Shown: positions 52,047-60,797, counted from the first letter of the stretch. The stretch: 64,000 bases of DNA from Pontibacter burrus (GCF_010686685.1 NZ_JAAGWD010000001.1:186001-250000); one strand, 5' to 3'. The notes: generated by a model from the sequence alone, not told the origin. Numbers and translations are program-made.

Positions 52047-53216
52047 TTATCCTTCGTAATAAAACTCGCCGTGGGCGCTTTTTATAGTTAGCTCGTTTCT
52101 GCTGCTAGCTTCTACGCGGCCAATTACCTGGGCATCCACATTAAAGGATTTGGAGATCGCAATCAGTTCCTGCGCGTATTGCTCGGGCAGGTAAATCTCC
52201 AGTCGGTGGCCCATGTTAAACACCTTGTACATTTCTTTCCAGTCGGTGTGGCTTTGCTCCTGAATAATGCGGAACAGTGGTGGTGTCGGGAACAGGTTAT
52301 CTTTTATGATGTGTACCTTCTCGGTAAAGTGCAGCACTTTAGTCTGGGCGCCGCCGCTGCAATGCACCATGCCATGTATGTGCTGGCGGTGCTGCTCCAA
52401 TATGGCTTTAACTATAGGTGCATAGGTACGTGTTGGCGAGAGCACCAGTTTACCCATCTCCAGGCCGGTTTCAGGCTCTACGTCGGTTAGCTTATAGTTG
52501 CCCGAATAAACCAAATCGGCTGGCAATTCCGGGTCAAAGCTTTCAGGGTACGATGCGGCAATATAGTTATGGAACACATCGTGGCGGGCAGATGTAAGGC
52601 CGTTGCTGCCCATCCCGCCGTTATACTCGGTCTCGTAAGTAGCTTGCCCGTAAGAGGCAAACCCAACTATTACATCGCCGGGCTGTATGGTGTGGTTGCT
52701 GATCACTTCGTCACGACGCATGCGGGCCGTTACGGTGCTATCTACAATTATAGTGCGTACCAGGTCCCCTACATCGGCTGTTTCGCCGCCGGTACTGTAA
52801 ATACCCACGCCATTATCGCGCAGCAACTGTAAAACTTCTTCAGTGCCGTTTATAATAGCAGCTATTACCTCGCCAGGCACCAGGTGCTTGTTACGGCCAA
52901 TCGTAGACGAAAGCAGGATGTTATCGGTAGCGCCTACGCATAGCAGGTCGTCGGTATTCATAACTACTGCATCCTGGGCAATACCTTTCCAAACGCTCAG
53001 GTCGCCGGTCTCTTTCCAGTAGAGGTAGGCCAACGATGACTTAGTACCAGCCCCATCGGCGTGCATGATGTTGCAGTAGTCCGGGTCGCCAGTTAAAATA
53101 TCAGGGATGATCTTGCAGAAAGCTTTCGGGAAAATACCTTTGTCGATGTTCTTGATGGCATTATGCACATCCTCTTTAGAAGCCGACACGCCACGGCGCA
53201 AATATCTGTTTTCCAT
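52047..53216 (-). CDS. purM: Phosphoribosylformylglycinamidine cyclo-ligase (AIR synthase)
   Basis: Fifth step of purine synthesis: ATP-dependent ring closure of FGAM to AIR. At 389 residues it is slightly longer than E. coli PurM. Motifs are YLRRGVSASKEDV, MHADGAGTKSSLAYLYW, MNTDDLLCVGATDN, and GVGIYSTGGETADVGDL. The C-terminal domain is more divergent than usual (HGMVHCSGGAQTKVLHF instead of the classic GxxHITGGG), a form seen in Bacteroidota. It is monocistronic, with a -7 box at 53237. Confidence 0.88.
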   Translation of the reverse strand: MENRYLRRGVSASKEDVHNAIKNIDKGIFPKAFCKIIPDILTGDPDYCNIMHADGAGTKSSLAYLYWKETGDLSVWKGIAQDAVVMNTDDLLCVGATDNILLSSTIGRNKHLVPGEVIAAIINGTEEVLQLLRDNGVGIYSTGGETADVGDLVRTIIVDSTVTARMRRDEVISNHTIQPGDVIVGFASYGQATYETEYNGGMGSNGLTSARHDVFHNYIAASYPESFDPELPADLVYSGNYKLTDVEPETGLEMGKLVLSPTRTYAPIVKAILEQHRQHIHGMVHCSGGAQTKVLHFTEKVHIIKDNLFPTPPLFRIIQEQSHTDWKEMYKVFNMGHRLEIYLPEQYAQELIAISKSFNVDAQVIGRVEASSRNELTIKSAHGEFYYEG

Positions 53217-53236
53217 TGTTCGGGATGATTTGCCTA

Positions 53237-53244
53237 CAAATTTA
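53237..53244 (-). promoter_or_regulatory. -7 promoter box TAAATTTG of purM
   Basis: Exact TAnnTTTG match on the minus strand, 20 bp upstream of the purM ATG. The -33 region is weak. No PurR-like operator is recognised. Confidence 0.55.
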
Positions 53245-53619
53245 ACAAAGCAGGCGGGATTGTAGTAGTCTGGCCGAAATAAAAAGCATACATGTACAGC
53301 AATGCTCAGTACTAACCACTCAACTAACTATAACGCCAACTATTGCACAACCGATATACTATAGAGTAGATACTTTAGGCTGGAGACTGTTGGCTATAAT
53401 TGGAGTTATAGTTCTATAGATGCTGCTGGCCCAGCCATCCTAGCCCTTCCTTGTTAAAATTAGCACCCCTGCCCTCGTCTAAGAACAGGAGATGAAACTG
53501 GTGCTATTTCTATAGTTTGCGCTATAGTTCTATAGTTAGCATTTTAACCCACCCCTACCCCTCCCAAGAGGGGAATTTAGTCATTACTATAGTTCAACTA
53601 TGGTCTTATAGCATGAGAG
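53245..53619. repeat. Intergenic mosaic array D
   Basis: No gene. Groups of CTATAGTT, degraded C-rich blocks near 53430-53480, and one intact C-rich module at 53548-53578 are seen. As in array B, it leads directly into the conserved ~315-bp element. Confidence 0.65.
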
Positions 53620-53936
53620 TAGGCAGGCGCAGCCTGCCCCAAGGAGTTACTGCCACGAAAAGGCGATGCAACTATAGCCATTCAATCAACTATAGTTGTA
53701 GCTATCGAGTGATATCAGTCTTTGGGTTGAGCGCCTTGTAGATTTCTGGTGCCGTCAGGCATTGCGACGTTAGGAGTGAAGGAAGCGAAAGCCGCGCGAT
53801 GCCCCAGGACGGGGCCCCGCGGCCGTGAGCGCACCAAAGCAACTATACAACAATAGGTGAGTAAAGCTCCCAGGATTGGAAGTGGCTATAGCACGAACTG
53901 CTTGTGTTAATTCACCAACTATAGTTAGCTATAGGC
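53620..53936. repeat. Conserved ~315-bp intergenic element, copy 2
   Basis: Matches 25519-25833 block by block: GGCAGGCGCAGCCTG at the left, an identical 50-base core (53715-53764), an identical 32-base GC-rich block (53809-53840), and a right block GGCTATAG-CACGAACTGCTTGTG. The blocks are in the same order, orientation and near-equal spacing. The tail block CCTTCGACTAACGCTCAGG is also shared (53947 onward). Length equality across diverged spacers suggests spacing constraint or simply common descent. Confidence 0.75.
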
Positions 53937-54159
53937 TATATAAGATCCTTCGACTAACGCTCAGGATGACAAAGGAGAACTGTAGGCTGAGATAGATTTC
54001 TCGCTGCACTCGAAATGACAGAAAAGTGAGTATAGGACAGAAAAAGAAATTATAGAATTGCTAAGATTACTTGACTAATGCAAAGCGCAAATCAAAGTAA
54101 AGAAAAAAGGCAGCTGAAGTATACACTCCCGCTGCCTTTCTTGTATAGCGCTACACTGA
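53937..54159. other. Right part of the gap before the PorE-like gene
   Basis: Contains the shared tail block near 53947-53971 and a GATTTCTCGCTGCACTCGAA block. A hairpin-like GCAGCTGAAGTATACACTCCCGCTGC stretch near 54111-54136 may terminate the leftward PorE-like gene. Confidence 0.45.
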
Positions 54160-56100
54160 TTACTCCTGTATACGTACCACTTTAAATTCGGTACGTCTGT
54201 TGCGCTGGTGGTCTTCTTCAGTTTTAGCATTTCGTACCACCGGGCGGCTCTCGCCATAGCCTTTGGCAGTGATACGACTTCTGTCAATGCCTTTCGAAAT
54301 AATGTATTCTACAGCAGACTCAGCACGGCGCTGCGACAGGTCCTGATTATAAATGTCAGAACCGCGGGCATCGGTATGAGAGCTCAGTTCTATCGAGATG
54401 TTCGGGTTATCCTGCAGTATCTCAACTAACTTATCCAGTTCTATGGCTGCATCCGGTCTGATATTAGCTTTATCGAAGTCGTAGAAGATGTTCTCTAATA
54501 CAATTGGTTTCTCTTTTACGATCTCGTTCAGCAGCAGCGTAGCTGTCAGGCGCACATCGGTTACATCTTCGAGCAGTTGGTCCTGCGATGGCATTTTACC
54601 TACTGTAGTAATACGCTGACGTGCTGTAAAAAAGCCCGGTCGCTCGGCTATCAGCGAATAGGTTGCAGCTGTATCAAGGCTGAAAGAGAATTTACCTTCG
54701 GCATCGGAAGTAGTTTCTTTTATTTTCTGGCCACGCTCATTCTGCAGTACCACCAGCTGGTTCGGAACTATAGTTTGTTGCCTTGCTCCTTCGCGGCGCA
54801 GGAACACGGTACCATCTACATAGAAATTAACCTGCTTGCGTTGCGATTTAACAAAGCCATACAGGTCATCACCGCCTTTTCCGCCATCACGGTTCGACGA
54901 GAAAAAGCCACGTGTTGTATTCTGAAAGTAAATGCTGAAATCGTCGCCGGGCGAGTTTACAGGCGCACCCATGTTTACAGGCTTGCCATTTTCCACGCGG
55001 AACAGGTCTAAGTTACCCAAGCCTGGCAAGCCATCCGAAGCAATATATAAGGTGCCATCGGGCGCTACGTGCACAAAGCTTTCGTTACCTGGCGTATTGA
55101 TGTCTGGTCCAAGATTTTCAGGCGAGCCAAAACGGCCATTTTCATCCACGGTTACTTTATAGATGTCGTTACCACCTAAACCTCCTTTTCTGTCAGATGA
55201 AAAATACAAGGTCCGACCATCGGGCGAGAAGGCTGGTGAAGAATCCCAGGCGCGGGGATCGCTGATAGGCAGTAGCTTTGGCTCGGTCCAGGCGTTGGAG
55301 CGAAAGTAAGTTACGAACAGGTCTACGTTCTGGCGGCCTTTCTTGGTGCCCTCATTGCCACGTGCGAAAACCATGGTGCGGCCTTCGTTGGCAAAAGTCG
55401 CCATGGCATCGTGCATGCCTTCCAGGTTCACGTTTTCGAACTTGCGTACTGTGCTCCCCAGCGTAGAGAGCGAATCAGTAAGTGGTGTGGCATAAATATC
55501 AATAAAGCCTTCGCCATTGCCCAGGTATTGTTTTTTGGTGTCGCGGGTAGATGAGAAAACAAGCTCGTCGTTCAGAATGTAAGGGGCAAATTCAGAGCCC
55601 TCCGTATTCAGGGCTGTCAGGTTTTGCACTTCATAGGCTTGTGCGCTGCGCATAATATCGCTCAGCTGGCCAAAGTTTTCTACCTCGCGACTGGCCAGTC
55701 CTTTTAACCTGGAGTTAGTGCCGATACGGGCATAATCCTGCAGCTGGTTGAGGGCTTCTTCATAGTCGCCGTTGGCTTTTAGCGCCATGCCATAGTAGTA
55801 ATAGGCATCTTCTTTTTTAAACCCGGCATCTAAAGCAGCTTTGTAAAACGGCTCTGCCTGGGCTAGCCTGTTGGAGAGGCGGTAAGATTCTGCGATCTTA
55901 TAGTTTACCTCGCCCGGATTTTTGGAATTGGCAAGAGCACCTTTATAGTACTCGATCGCTTTTTCGTACTGCTCCATTTCAAACCGCTTATCGCCTTTGC
56001 CTATTTGCTGTGTAGCACCACAGGCACTTACAAACATGGCAACAAGCACCAGTAGGCACAGGTGCTTTAAAGTGTGGGGTAATCGGCTGATGTGTAGCAT
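54160..56100 (-). CDS. PorE-like OmpA lipoprotein with TPR, PD40 propeller and regulatory domain
   Basis: A 646-residue lipoprotein: signal peptide with lipobox SACGAT (Cys27), TPR-like repeats (about 33-120), a PD40/WD40-type beta-propeller (about 170-410, with repeated FSPDGRTLYFSSDRKGGLGG-like blades), a carboxypeptidase-regulatory-like beta domain (about 425-510), and an OmpA peptidoglycan-binding domain (about 535-646, SSHTDARGSDIYNQDLSQRRA). This domain order is that of PorE, a T9SS component that fixes the PorK/N machinery to peptidoglycan. Several OmpA paralogues with this order exist in Bacteroidota, so the exact orthology is not settled. Confidence 0.85.
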   Translation of the reverse strand: MLHISRLPHTLKHLCLLVLVAMFVSACGATQQIGKGDKRFEMEQYEKAIEYYKGALANSKNPGEVNYKIAESYRLSNRLAQAEPFYKAALDAGFKKEDAYYYYGMALKANGDYEEALNQLQDYARIGTNSRLKGLASREVENFGQLSDIMRSAQAYEVQNLTALNTEGSEFAPYILNDELVFSSTRDTKKQYLGNGEGFIDIYATPLTDSLSTLGSTVRKFENVNLEGMHDAMATFANEGRTMVFARGNEGTKKGRQNVDLFVTYFRSNAWTEPKLLPISDPRAWDSSPAFSPDGRTLYFSSDRKGGLGGNDIYKVTVDENGRFGSPENLGPDINTPGNESFVHVAPDGTLYIASDGLPGLGNLDLFRVENGKPVNMGAPVNSPGDDFSIYFQNTTRGFFSSNRDGGKGGDDLYGFVKSQRKQVNFYVDGTVFLRREGARQQTIVPNQLVVLQNERGQKIKETTSDAEGKFSFSLDTAATYSLIAERPGFFTARQRITTVGKMPSQDQLLEDVTDVRLTATLLLNEIVKEKPIVLENIFYDFDKANIRPDAAIELDKLVEILQDNPNISIELSSHTDARGSDIYNQDLSQRRAESAVEYIISKGIDRSRITAKGYGESRPVVRNAKTEEDHQRNRRTEFKVVRIQE

Positions 56101-56132
56101 CTACGTATGAGCTTAAGTATGATCACGCTGTA

Positions 56133-56615
56133 TTAAAAGTAACGGTTAAGCCAGCTTTGCTGCGCCTGTCGTGGCCAGTCAGACTGCAGATCGCCGTAGG
56201 TATTTACCAAAGTATCGAAATACAAGGTATCTTTCGTTATATCGCCGGCGGCTATGCTGTCTTTTAACTGGTTCATACTTACCAGTTGCACCTCTCCATC
56301 CCTCAAAAAAGCCAGCTGTGTCCGGTCGAAGAACGCAATATTAAACTGCTGCTCCAGTTCCCGCACAAACCTTACCGAGGCATCAATAGAACAGCCACTT
56401 GCGGCTGTCGCATCTTCGTTATTTGCCAGCACCAGAAACTGGTTGTGCAGTAATGCTGCCGAAGCCTGAAGCCCTTTGCCATGGCTGCTCCACTCAGTAG
56501 CAAAACGTTCCAGTAGTGGCTTTATTTCAGTCTGCTCTGCTGCAGTTAAAGGTCTGTTAGCCTGGTATATCCAAATGCGCGCCTGGGGCGGCAATTCGTC
56601 AAACGGAATGTACAT
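56133..56615 (-). CDS. Conserved Bacteroidota protein of unknown function
   Basis: 160 residues, soluble, with no signal peptide. It begins MYIPFDELPPQARIWIYQA and contains an SHGKGLQASAALLHNQFLVL strand-helix region and a GCSIDASVRFVRELEQQFNIAFFDR segment. I recognise this as a family conserved across Bacteroidota that is sometimes labelled 'ABC transporter ATPase', but there is no Walker A or B here, so that label is not supported. It lies 32 bp upstream of the PorE-like gene on the same strand and probably shares its mRNA. A border repeat sits directly before its start. Confidence 0.7.
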   Translation of the reverse strand: MYIPFDELPPQARIWIYQANRPLTAAEQTEIKPLLERFATEWSSHGKGLQASAALLHNQFLVLANNEDATAASGCSIDASVRFVRELEQQFNIAFFDRTQLAFLRDGEVQLVSMNQLKDSIAAGDITKDTLYFDTLVNTYGDLQSDWPRQAQQSWLNRYF

Positions 56616-56627
56616 TTCTTTATTGGT

Positions 56628-56656
56628 TGAATTGTTGATTGTTAAATTGTTGATCC
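56628..56656. repeat. Gene-border simple repeat, CAATCAACAATT family
   Basis: On the minus strand CAACAATTTAACAATCAACAATTC precedes the start codon at 56615, the same layout as before msrC. Confidence 0.7.
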
Positions 56657-56740
56657 ACGAAATTGTTTATCAGTAGTACCGATTTACTATAGTTTCTGCA
56701 ATCAGATCTACTTATAGCTGTTCCGGTAAACAGCCATTAA

Positions 56741-56764
56741 ACAATTTAACAATGCAGCAATTTA
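56741..56764. repeat. Gene-border simple repeat at the end of the iron-sulfur gene
   Basis: AACAATTTAACAATGCAGCAATT overlaps the stop codon of the gene at 56762; it belongs to the CAATCAACAATT family. Confidence 0.55.
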
Positions 56765-57580
56765 TTTAGTAAGCCCTTCAGCCTGCGCGATCAGTTCTGC
56801 GATATCGAAAACTTTTACGTTATCTTCCTGCTCCTTGTTCTTAACGCCATCGTTCATCATAACCATACAGAACGGGCATGCCGTAGCAATTACACCGTTG
56901 CCACCACCAAGGGTAGCCAGGGCTTCCTCGGTACGCTCTACGTTAATATCTTTTCGGCCTGGTTCCGGCTCTTTAAACATCTGGGCACCACCGGCTCCGC
57001 AGCACAAACCATTGGCACGGCTACGCTTCATTTCTACCAGGTCGGCATCCAGGGCAGCTAATACATCGCGTGGTGCCTCATAAATATCGTTGGCACGGCC
57101 CAGGTAGCAAGAGTCGTGGTAGGTAATGCGCTTGCCTTTAAACTCGCCACCTCCTTTTATCTTAACCTTGCCTTCGTTAATGAGCTGCTGCAGGAACGTA
57201 GAGTGGTGAATCACCTCATAGTTACCACCTAGGTCCGGGTACTCGTTTTTAATCGTGTTAAAGCAATGTGGGCACGCTGTTACGATCTTTTTAATGTTGT
57301 AAGCATTCAGTACTTCGATGTTAGTAATGGCCTGCATCTGGAACAGGAACTCGTTACCAGCACGCTTGGCCGGCTCGCCGGTGCAGCTTTCTTCTGTGCC
57401 CAATACAGCATATTTAACGCCTACGTGTTCCAGTATCTGCACAAAGGCACGTGTTACTCTTTTGTATCGGTCGTCGAAAGAACCGGCACAACCTACCCAA
57501 AACAGCACTTCCGGCTCCTGGCCATTAGCAGCCATCTCGGCCATGGTAGGTACTTTTATTAATCTTTTATTTTCTTCCAT
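56762..57580 (-). CDS. CCG-domain iron-sulfur oxidoreductase subunit (HdrB/GlpC-like)
   Basis: 272 residues from the ATG at 57580 (MEENKRLIKVPTMAEM); an open frame 14 codons longer lies in border-repeat sequence. Two CCG cysteine domains are visible: an N-terminal WVGCAGSFDDR ... ACPHCFNTIKNEYPD and a C-terminal YHDSCYLGRAN ... LCCGAGGAQMF ... ACPFCMVMM. These bind the non-cubane or 4Fe-4S cluster in heterodisulfide-reductase, LutA and GlpC-type subunits. The gene pairs with the membrane iron-sulfur protein at 57683, about 100 bp upstream on the same strand, to form a predicted two-subunit electron-transfer complex. Its physiological donor is unknown. Confidence 0.87.
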   Translation of the reverse strand: MEENKRLIKVPTMAEMAANGQEPEVLFWVGCAGSFDDRYKRVTRAFVQILEHVGVKYAVLGTEESCTGEPAKRAGNEFLFQMQAITNIEVLNAYNIKKIVTACPHCFNTIKNEYPDLGGNYEVIHHSTFLQQLINEGKVKIKGGGEFKGKRITYHDSCYLGRANDIYEAPRDVLAALDADLVEMKRSRANGLCCGAGGAQMFKEPEPGRKDINVERTEEALATLGGGNGVIATACPFCMVMMNDGVKNKEQEDNVKVFDIAELIAQAEGLTK

Positions 57581-57595
57581 CTGAGTATTTATTGT

Positions 57596-57680
57596 GACAA
57601 AGGACAGTTTGACAAAAGACAAAGGACTTTTATTAATCCTTTATCATGTAATCTTTTGTCCATTGTCTAAAGATTCTTTT
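57596..57680. repeat. Gene-border simple repeat, GACAAAAGACAAAGGAC family
   Basis: The gap between the two iron-sulfur genes is made of GACAAAGGAC, GACAAAAGACAAAGGAC and, further right, inverted TTTTGTCC/TTTGTC words. The same family borders psd at 1670. Confidence 0.65.
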
Positions 57681-57682
57681 GT

Positions 57683-59062
57683 CTAATTTTTCGAAGGCAA
57701 GTACAGTTCGTCGGCCCAGTTAAAGCGGTCGGATGCCGGGAACGCCCATGGTGCTCCGTTGTTTTCAATGTTTGTGAACATAGCGTTAAGCGAAGCCGGG
57801 GCAGCAGATTCTTCCAGCACCAGGTAGCGGCGCAGGTCCATGATAGTTGAAAGCTGGTCGATGTTTACCGGGCAGGATTCTACGCAGGCGTTGCAGGTAG
57901 TACAAGCCCATAGTTCTTCAGGCGTAATATAACCGCGCAATAAGGTACGCTCTTCAGTATCCGCCTTCACGCGCTCGGTACCGGCATCTTTGCCATACTG
58001 AGCCGGATCAAAAATAGCAGGGTGTTCGCCTTTTTCCTCCATGCGGTCGCGGGTGTCCATTACAATCTTACGCGGCGAGAGCAGTTTACCCGTAATGTTG
58101 GCCGGACAAACCGACGTACAACGACCGCACTCCGTACAGGTATAAGAGTCCATCAACTGTTTCCAGGTCAGGTCTTCCACGTCTTTTGCCCCAAAGCGCT
58201 GTATGATAGGGTTCCCTTCAGCATCAACTTCCGGAGCCGGTGGCTGGTAACTTGGGTCCAGCATAGCTTTGATCTCGTGTGTGATGGCCGGGTTAGTTGT
58301 GAACTTGCCCTTTGGTGCCAGTTTAGAGAAGTACACGTTCGGGAATGCCATGATGATGTGGAAGTGCTTGGAGCTTGGCAAGTAGTTCATGAACGCCAGA
58401 ATACCGATGATGTGTATCCACCAGCCTGTACTGGCTATAGTTGCCAGCGTACCGGCATCAGAGCTAAAAGCATCTACAAACATGCTGCTTATCGGGAAAG
58501 CTCCAGCCAATTCTTCTCCCTTCAGTTGCGCCAGTTTCAGGTCGGAGATGTTAAAGGCAAACAGCGCCAGCATCAGTACGATCTCAGTAACCAGAATAAC
58601 GTTGGCATCCATTTTTGGCCAGGCACGCATCTCTACACCAGTTGCCAGGCGCGGCACTTTGGTAACGTTACGGCGCCACAGGAACATCACGCAGGCAATA
58701 ATTACCAGTGCACCTAGTATCTCGTTTATCGCCATCAGGGCATCATAAAACGGCCCCATAATACCCAGTATCCTGTGCGTACCAAAAATACCGTCGATCA
58801 TGATTTCCAGTACTTCGATGTTGATCACCAGGAAGCCAACGTATACAAAAAGGTGCAGCACAGCCGGCAGCATGCGCTTAAACATTTTCTGCTGCCCAAA
58901 AGCTACCAGCAATGTTTTATTGATACGCTCCGACGGGTTATCCTCAAGGGTGAGGTCGCGGCCCATCTGTATGTTTTTTCGGATTTTGCGGATCTGCCAC
59001 ACAAACAGGCCAATGCCCAGGGCAGCCACAATCAGGAAGATAATGTTTGAAATTCCTATCAC
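57683..59062 (-). CDS. Membrane-bound iron-sulfur electron-transfer subunit
   Basis: 459 residues. About six membrane helices (an HdrE/NarI-like part, residues 5-240) are followed by two 4Fe-4S ferredoxin motifs: CTECGRCTSVCPANI and CTTCNACVESCPVNI. Such proteins join a quinone-reactive membrane part to a soluble cluster chain, and together with the CCG subunit downstream form HdrDE-like complexes found in Bacteroidota, often associated with fatty-acid or amino-acid oxidation via ETF (inference). The start is GTG at 59062. Confidence 0.87.
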   Translation of the reverse strand: MIGISNIIFLIVAALGIGLFVWQIRKIRKNIQMGRDLTLEDNPSERINKTLLVAFGQQKMFKRMLPAVLHLFVYVGFLVINIEVLEIMIDGIFGTHRILGIMGPFYDALMAINEILGALVIIACVMFLWRRNVTKVPRLATGVEMRAWPKMDANVILVTEIVLMLALFAFNISDLKLAQLKGEELAGAFPISSMFVDAFSSDAGTLATIASTGWWIHIIGILAFMNYLPSSKHFHIIMAFPNVYFSKLAPKGKFTTNPAITHEIKAMLDPSYQPPAPEVDAEGNPIIQRFGAKDVEDLTWKQLMDSYTCTECGRCTSVCPANITGKLLSPRKIVMDTRDRMEEKGEHPAIFDPAQYGKDAGTERVKADTEERTLLRGYITPEELWACTTCNACVESCPVNIDQLSTIMDLRRYLVLEESAAPASLNAMFTNIENNGAPWAFPASDRFNWADELYLPSKN

Positions 59063-59164
59063 GGTAAATTATTCGTTATACATACCAATTTATAGCTAAA
59101 GATAGCAGGATATTAAGAAACATGTATACCTGCGCACTTTTTTAAAATATTTTTCTGCCGAATG

Positions 59165-59195
59165 TTTGCTACTTAAAAGTTAGTTACTACTTTTG
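59165..59195 (+). promoter_or_regulatory. Promoter of tRNA-Phe
   Basis: TTTG at 59165-59168, a 19-bp spacer, then TACTTTTG at 59188-59195: a perfect Bacteroidota consensus, 35 bp before the tRNA. Confidence 0.82.
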
Positions 59196-59230
59196 CATAC
59201 CCTTTCGGAAGACGGGGTAACAACAGAGCT

Positions 59231-59306
59231 GGTGATGTAGCTCAGTTGGTAGAGCAAAGGACTGAAAATCCTTGTGTCGTTGGTTCGATTCCAATCATCA
59301 CCACCA
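59231..59306 (+). tRNA. tRNA-Phe (anticodon GAA)
   Basis: Cloverleaf: acceptor GGTGATG/CATCACC, D-arm AGCTCAGTTGGTAGAGC, anticodon stem AAGGA/TCCTT with loop CTGAAAA (anticodon GAA), and T-arm GTTGGTTCGATTCCAAT. Discriminator A and an encoded CCA at 59304-59306. A terminator follows 5 bp later. Confidence 0.97.
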
Positions 59307-59310
59307 GCTT

Positions 59311-59340
59311 AAACCCTTGCTAGCACAGCAAGGGTTTTCT
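59311..59340 (+). terminator. Terminator after tRNA-Phe
   Basis: 11-bp stem AAACCCTTGCT with loop AGCAC and T-rich tail, 5 bp after the tRNA. Confidence 0.88.
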
Positions 59341-59481
59341 GTTTTTATACCCTTCCCGGACTTATAGTTCGCACCTATAGTTATCCCTATCCTATTCTAT
59401 AGCTTTTTTCTTATATTGTTCCTGCATCTATACTATAGTTTACGACTATTGGATGCAGTTAGGCATTTTACAACTATAGCT

Positions 59482-59679
59482 ATGGAAACAATCTTCTGGA
59501 TATGTGTGCAACTGATGGTGATGGGCGCCAAGTTGTTAGGCATCAGTTATCAGCAGCTCAATGTCATTTTGTTTGTGATACTGCCCCCGGCTATCACTGC
59601 ATTTTTCTGGTACCAGTACCGGCGTTATAAGCGAAAGTATAAACTGGCAACAGCTGATGTAAATCGATCTATAGTCTAA
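59482..59679 (+). CDS. Small membrane protein, hypothetical
   Basis: 65 residues from the ATG at 59482 (METIFWICVQLMVMGAKL). Two hydrophobic helices (about 3-18 and 27-43) are followed by a basic tail RRYKRKYKL. An open frame upstream to 59416 adds a non-conserved-looking leader rich in CTATAG words, so the shorter start was preferred. I have a weak memory of similar short proteins in Bacteroidota but cannot name a family. It converges with the J-domain gene, whose stop is only 7 bp away. Confidence 0.6.
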   Translation: METIFWICVQLMVMGAKLLGISYQQLNVILFVILPPAITAFFWYQYRRYKRKYKLATADVNRSIV

Positions 59680-59685
59680 CTATAG

Positions 59686-60780
59686 TTAATAACAATTTGC
59701 CCTGAGGTCCAGAATCGCTGCAGAGTAGCCCAGGTCGTTAGCCTGGTTAAAGTAGATACAGGCAGAGTCCGGTTCCTGTAGTTCAATCTTGGTCCTACCC
59801 ATCAGCCAATGTAGCCTGCCGTTCTTCTCATCTAGGGCCAGGGCACGACGATAGTCGTCCTCCGATAGCTTCCAGGCCTCAATTTTATAGTAACCAAAAC
59901 CGCGGTAAGTCAAAGCCTCTACCCGCTTCTTGGTATCGGTGCCATAGCGCAGGTAAGTAGAAAGGTCGCTGAGGGCAGGTTTATACTTTTTGAGGTAGAA
60001 CAGTCGCACCTCGCCCCGCGAAAGGTAAGCATCCCATAGTTTCTCATTAAGTACAATGGCAGTAGAAAGGTCTTCTTCAGCTTGCTGATAGCTTGCCAGG
60101 TGCTGCCGGCTTACACCCCGCATAAAATACACTTCGGCTGATGGCTGCTTTTCGTATGCGATGGCCTGGTTAAAGTCTTGCAGTGCAGCTTCGTAATCTT
60201 CAAAAACGTTCAGCTCAATGCGCCCACGCTCCTTGTAAGCGGCAGAATGTTCCGGTTTAAAATTAATGGCATCCGACAACAAACTATGAGCGCTACTATA
60301 TTTACCATCAGCTATATAGCTTAAAGCTGTTTTATACTTATCTTCGCTTGCAATGTGGTCCATAACCGTTTTAAGGAGCACACTAAACAGCAGGATTCCT
60401 GCTATAAAACCTATAGTTATATAAAGGTCTTTGCGAACGAACTTGCGGTCTTCGGTACGGATGGGCCGGTAATAACGCTCTGATACAGGAGCCGGATGGC
60501 GGGTATAGCGGTAGCGCTCGTTGTAATAGGCCTGTTGCTGCTGCACTACGCGCTCACGTTCGCGCAGGTACTGCAGCTTAAGGTCGTAACGGGCACGTTT
60601 GTTCGGATTAGAGAGGACCTGGTACGCTGCATTTACCAGCTTAAAACGATCTTCAGCAGCTTTATTTCCGGGGTTTTTATCGGGGTGGTACTTTATAGCG
60701 AGCTGTTTATACGCCTGTTTTACCTCCTGCGGTGTAGCTGCGGGGGCAATGCCAAGTACGGTATAAAAGTTCTGCTCCAA
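59686..60780 (-). CDS. J-domain protein with membrane helix and TPR repeats
   Basis: 364 residues. The N-terminal J-domain has the HPD motif at 32-34 (AIKYHPDKNPG) and typical helices, so it should stimulate a DnaK-type chaperone. A single membrane helix follows at about 117-137 (LYITIGFIAGILLFSVLLKTV), then four to five TPR repeats (about 145-355) such as SAAYKERGRIELNVFEDYEAAL and AEVYFMRGVSRQHLASYQQAEED. The fusion suggests a membrane-tethered co-chaperone with a protein-binding module; topology would place TPRs outside the cytoplasm unless the helix is reentrant. Start TTG, with a -7 box at 60798. Confidence 0.87.
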   Translation of the reverse strand: MEQNFYTVLGIAPAATPQEVKQAYKQLAIKYHPDKNPGNKAAEDRFKLVNAAYQVLSNPNKRARYDLKLQYLRERERVVQQQQAYYNERYRYTRHPAPVSERYYRPIRTEDRKFVRKDLYITIGFIAGILLFSVLLKTVMDHIASEDKYKTALSYIADGKYSSAHSLLSDAINFKPEHSAAYKERGRIELNVFEDYEAALQDFNQAIAYEKQPSAEVYFMRGVSRQHLASYQQAEEDLSTAIVLNEKLWDAYLSRGEVRLFYLKKYKPALSDLSTYLRYGTDTKKRVEALTYRGFGYYKIEAWKLSEDDYRRALALDEKNGRLHWLMGRTKIELQEPDSACIYFNQANDLGYSAAILDLRANCY

Positions 60781-60797
60781 AGTATAAAAATTATGTA

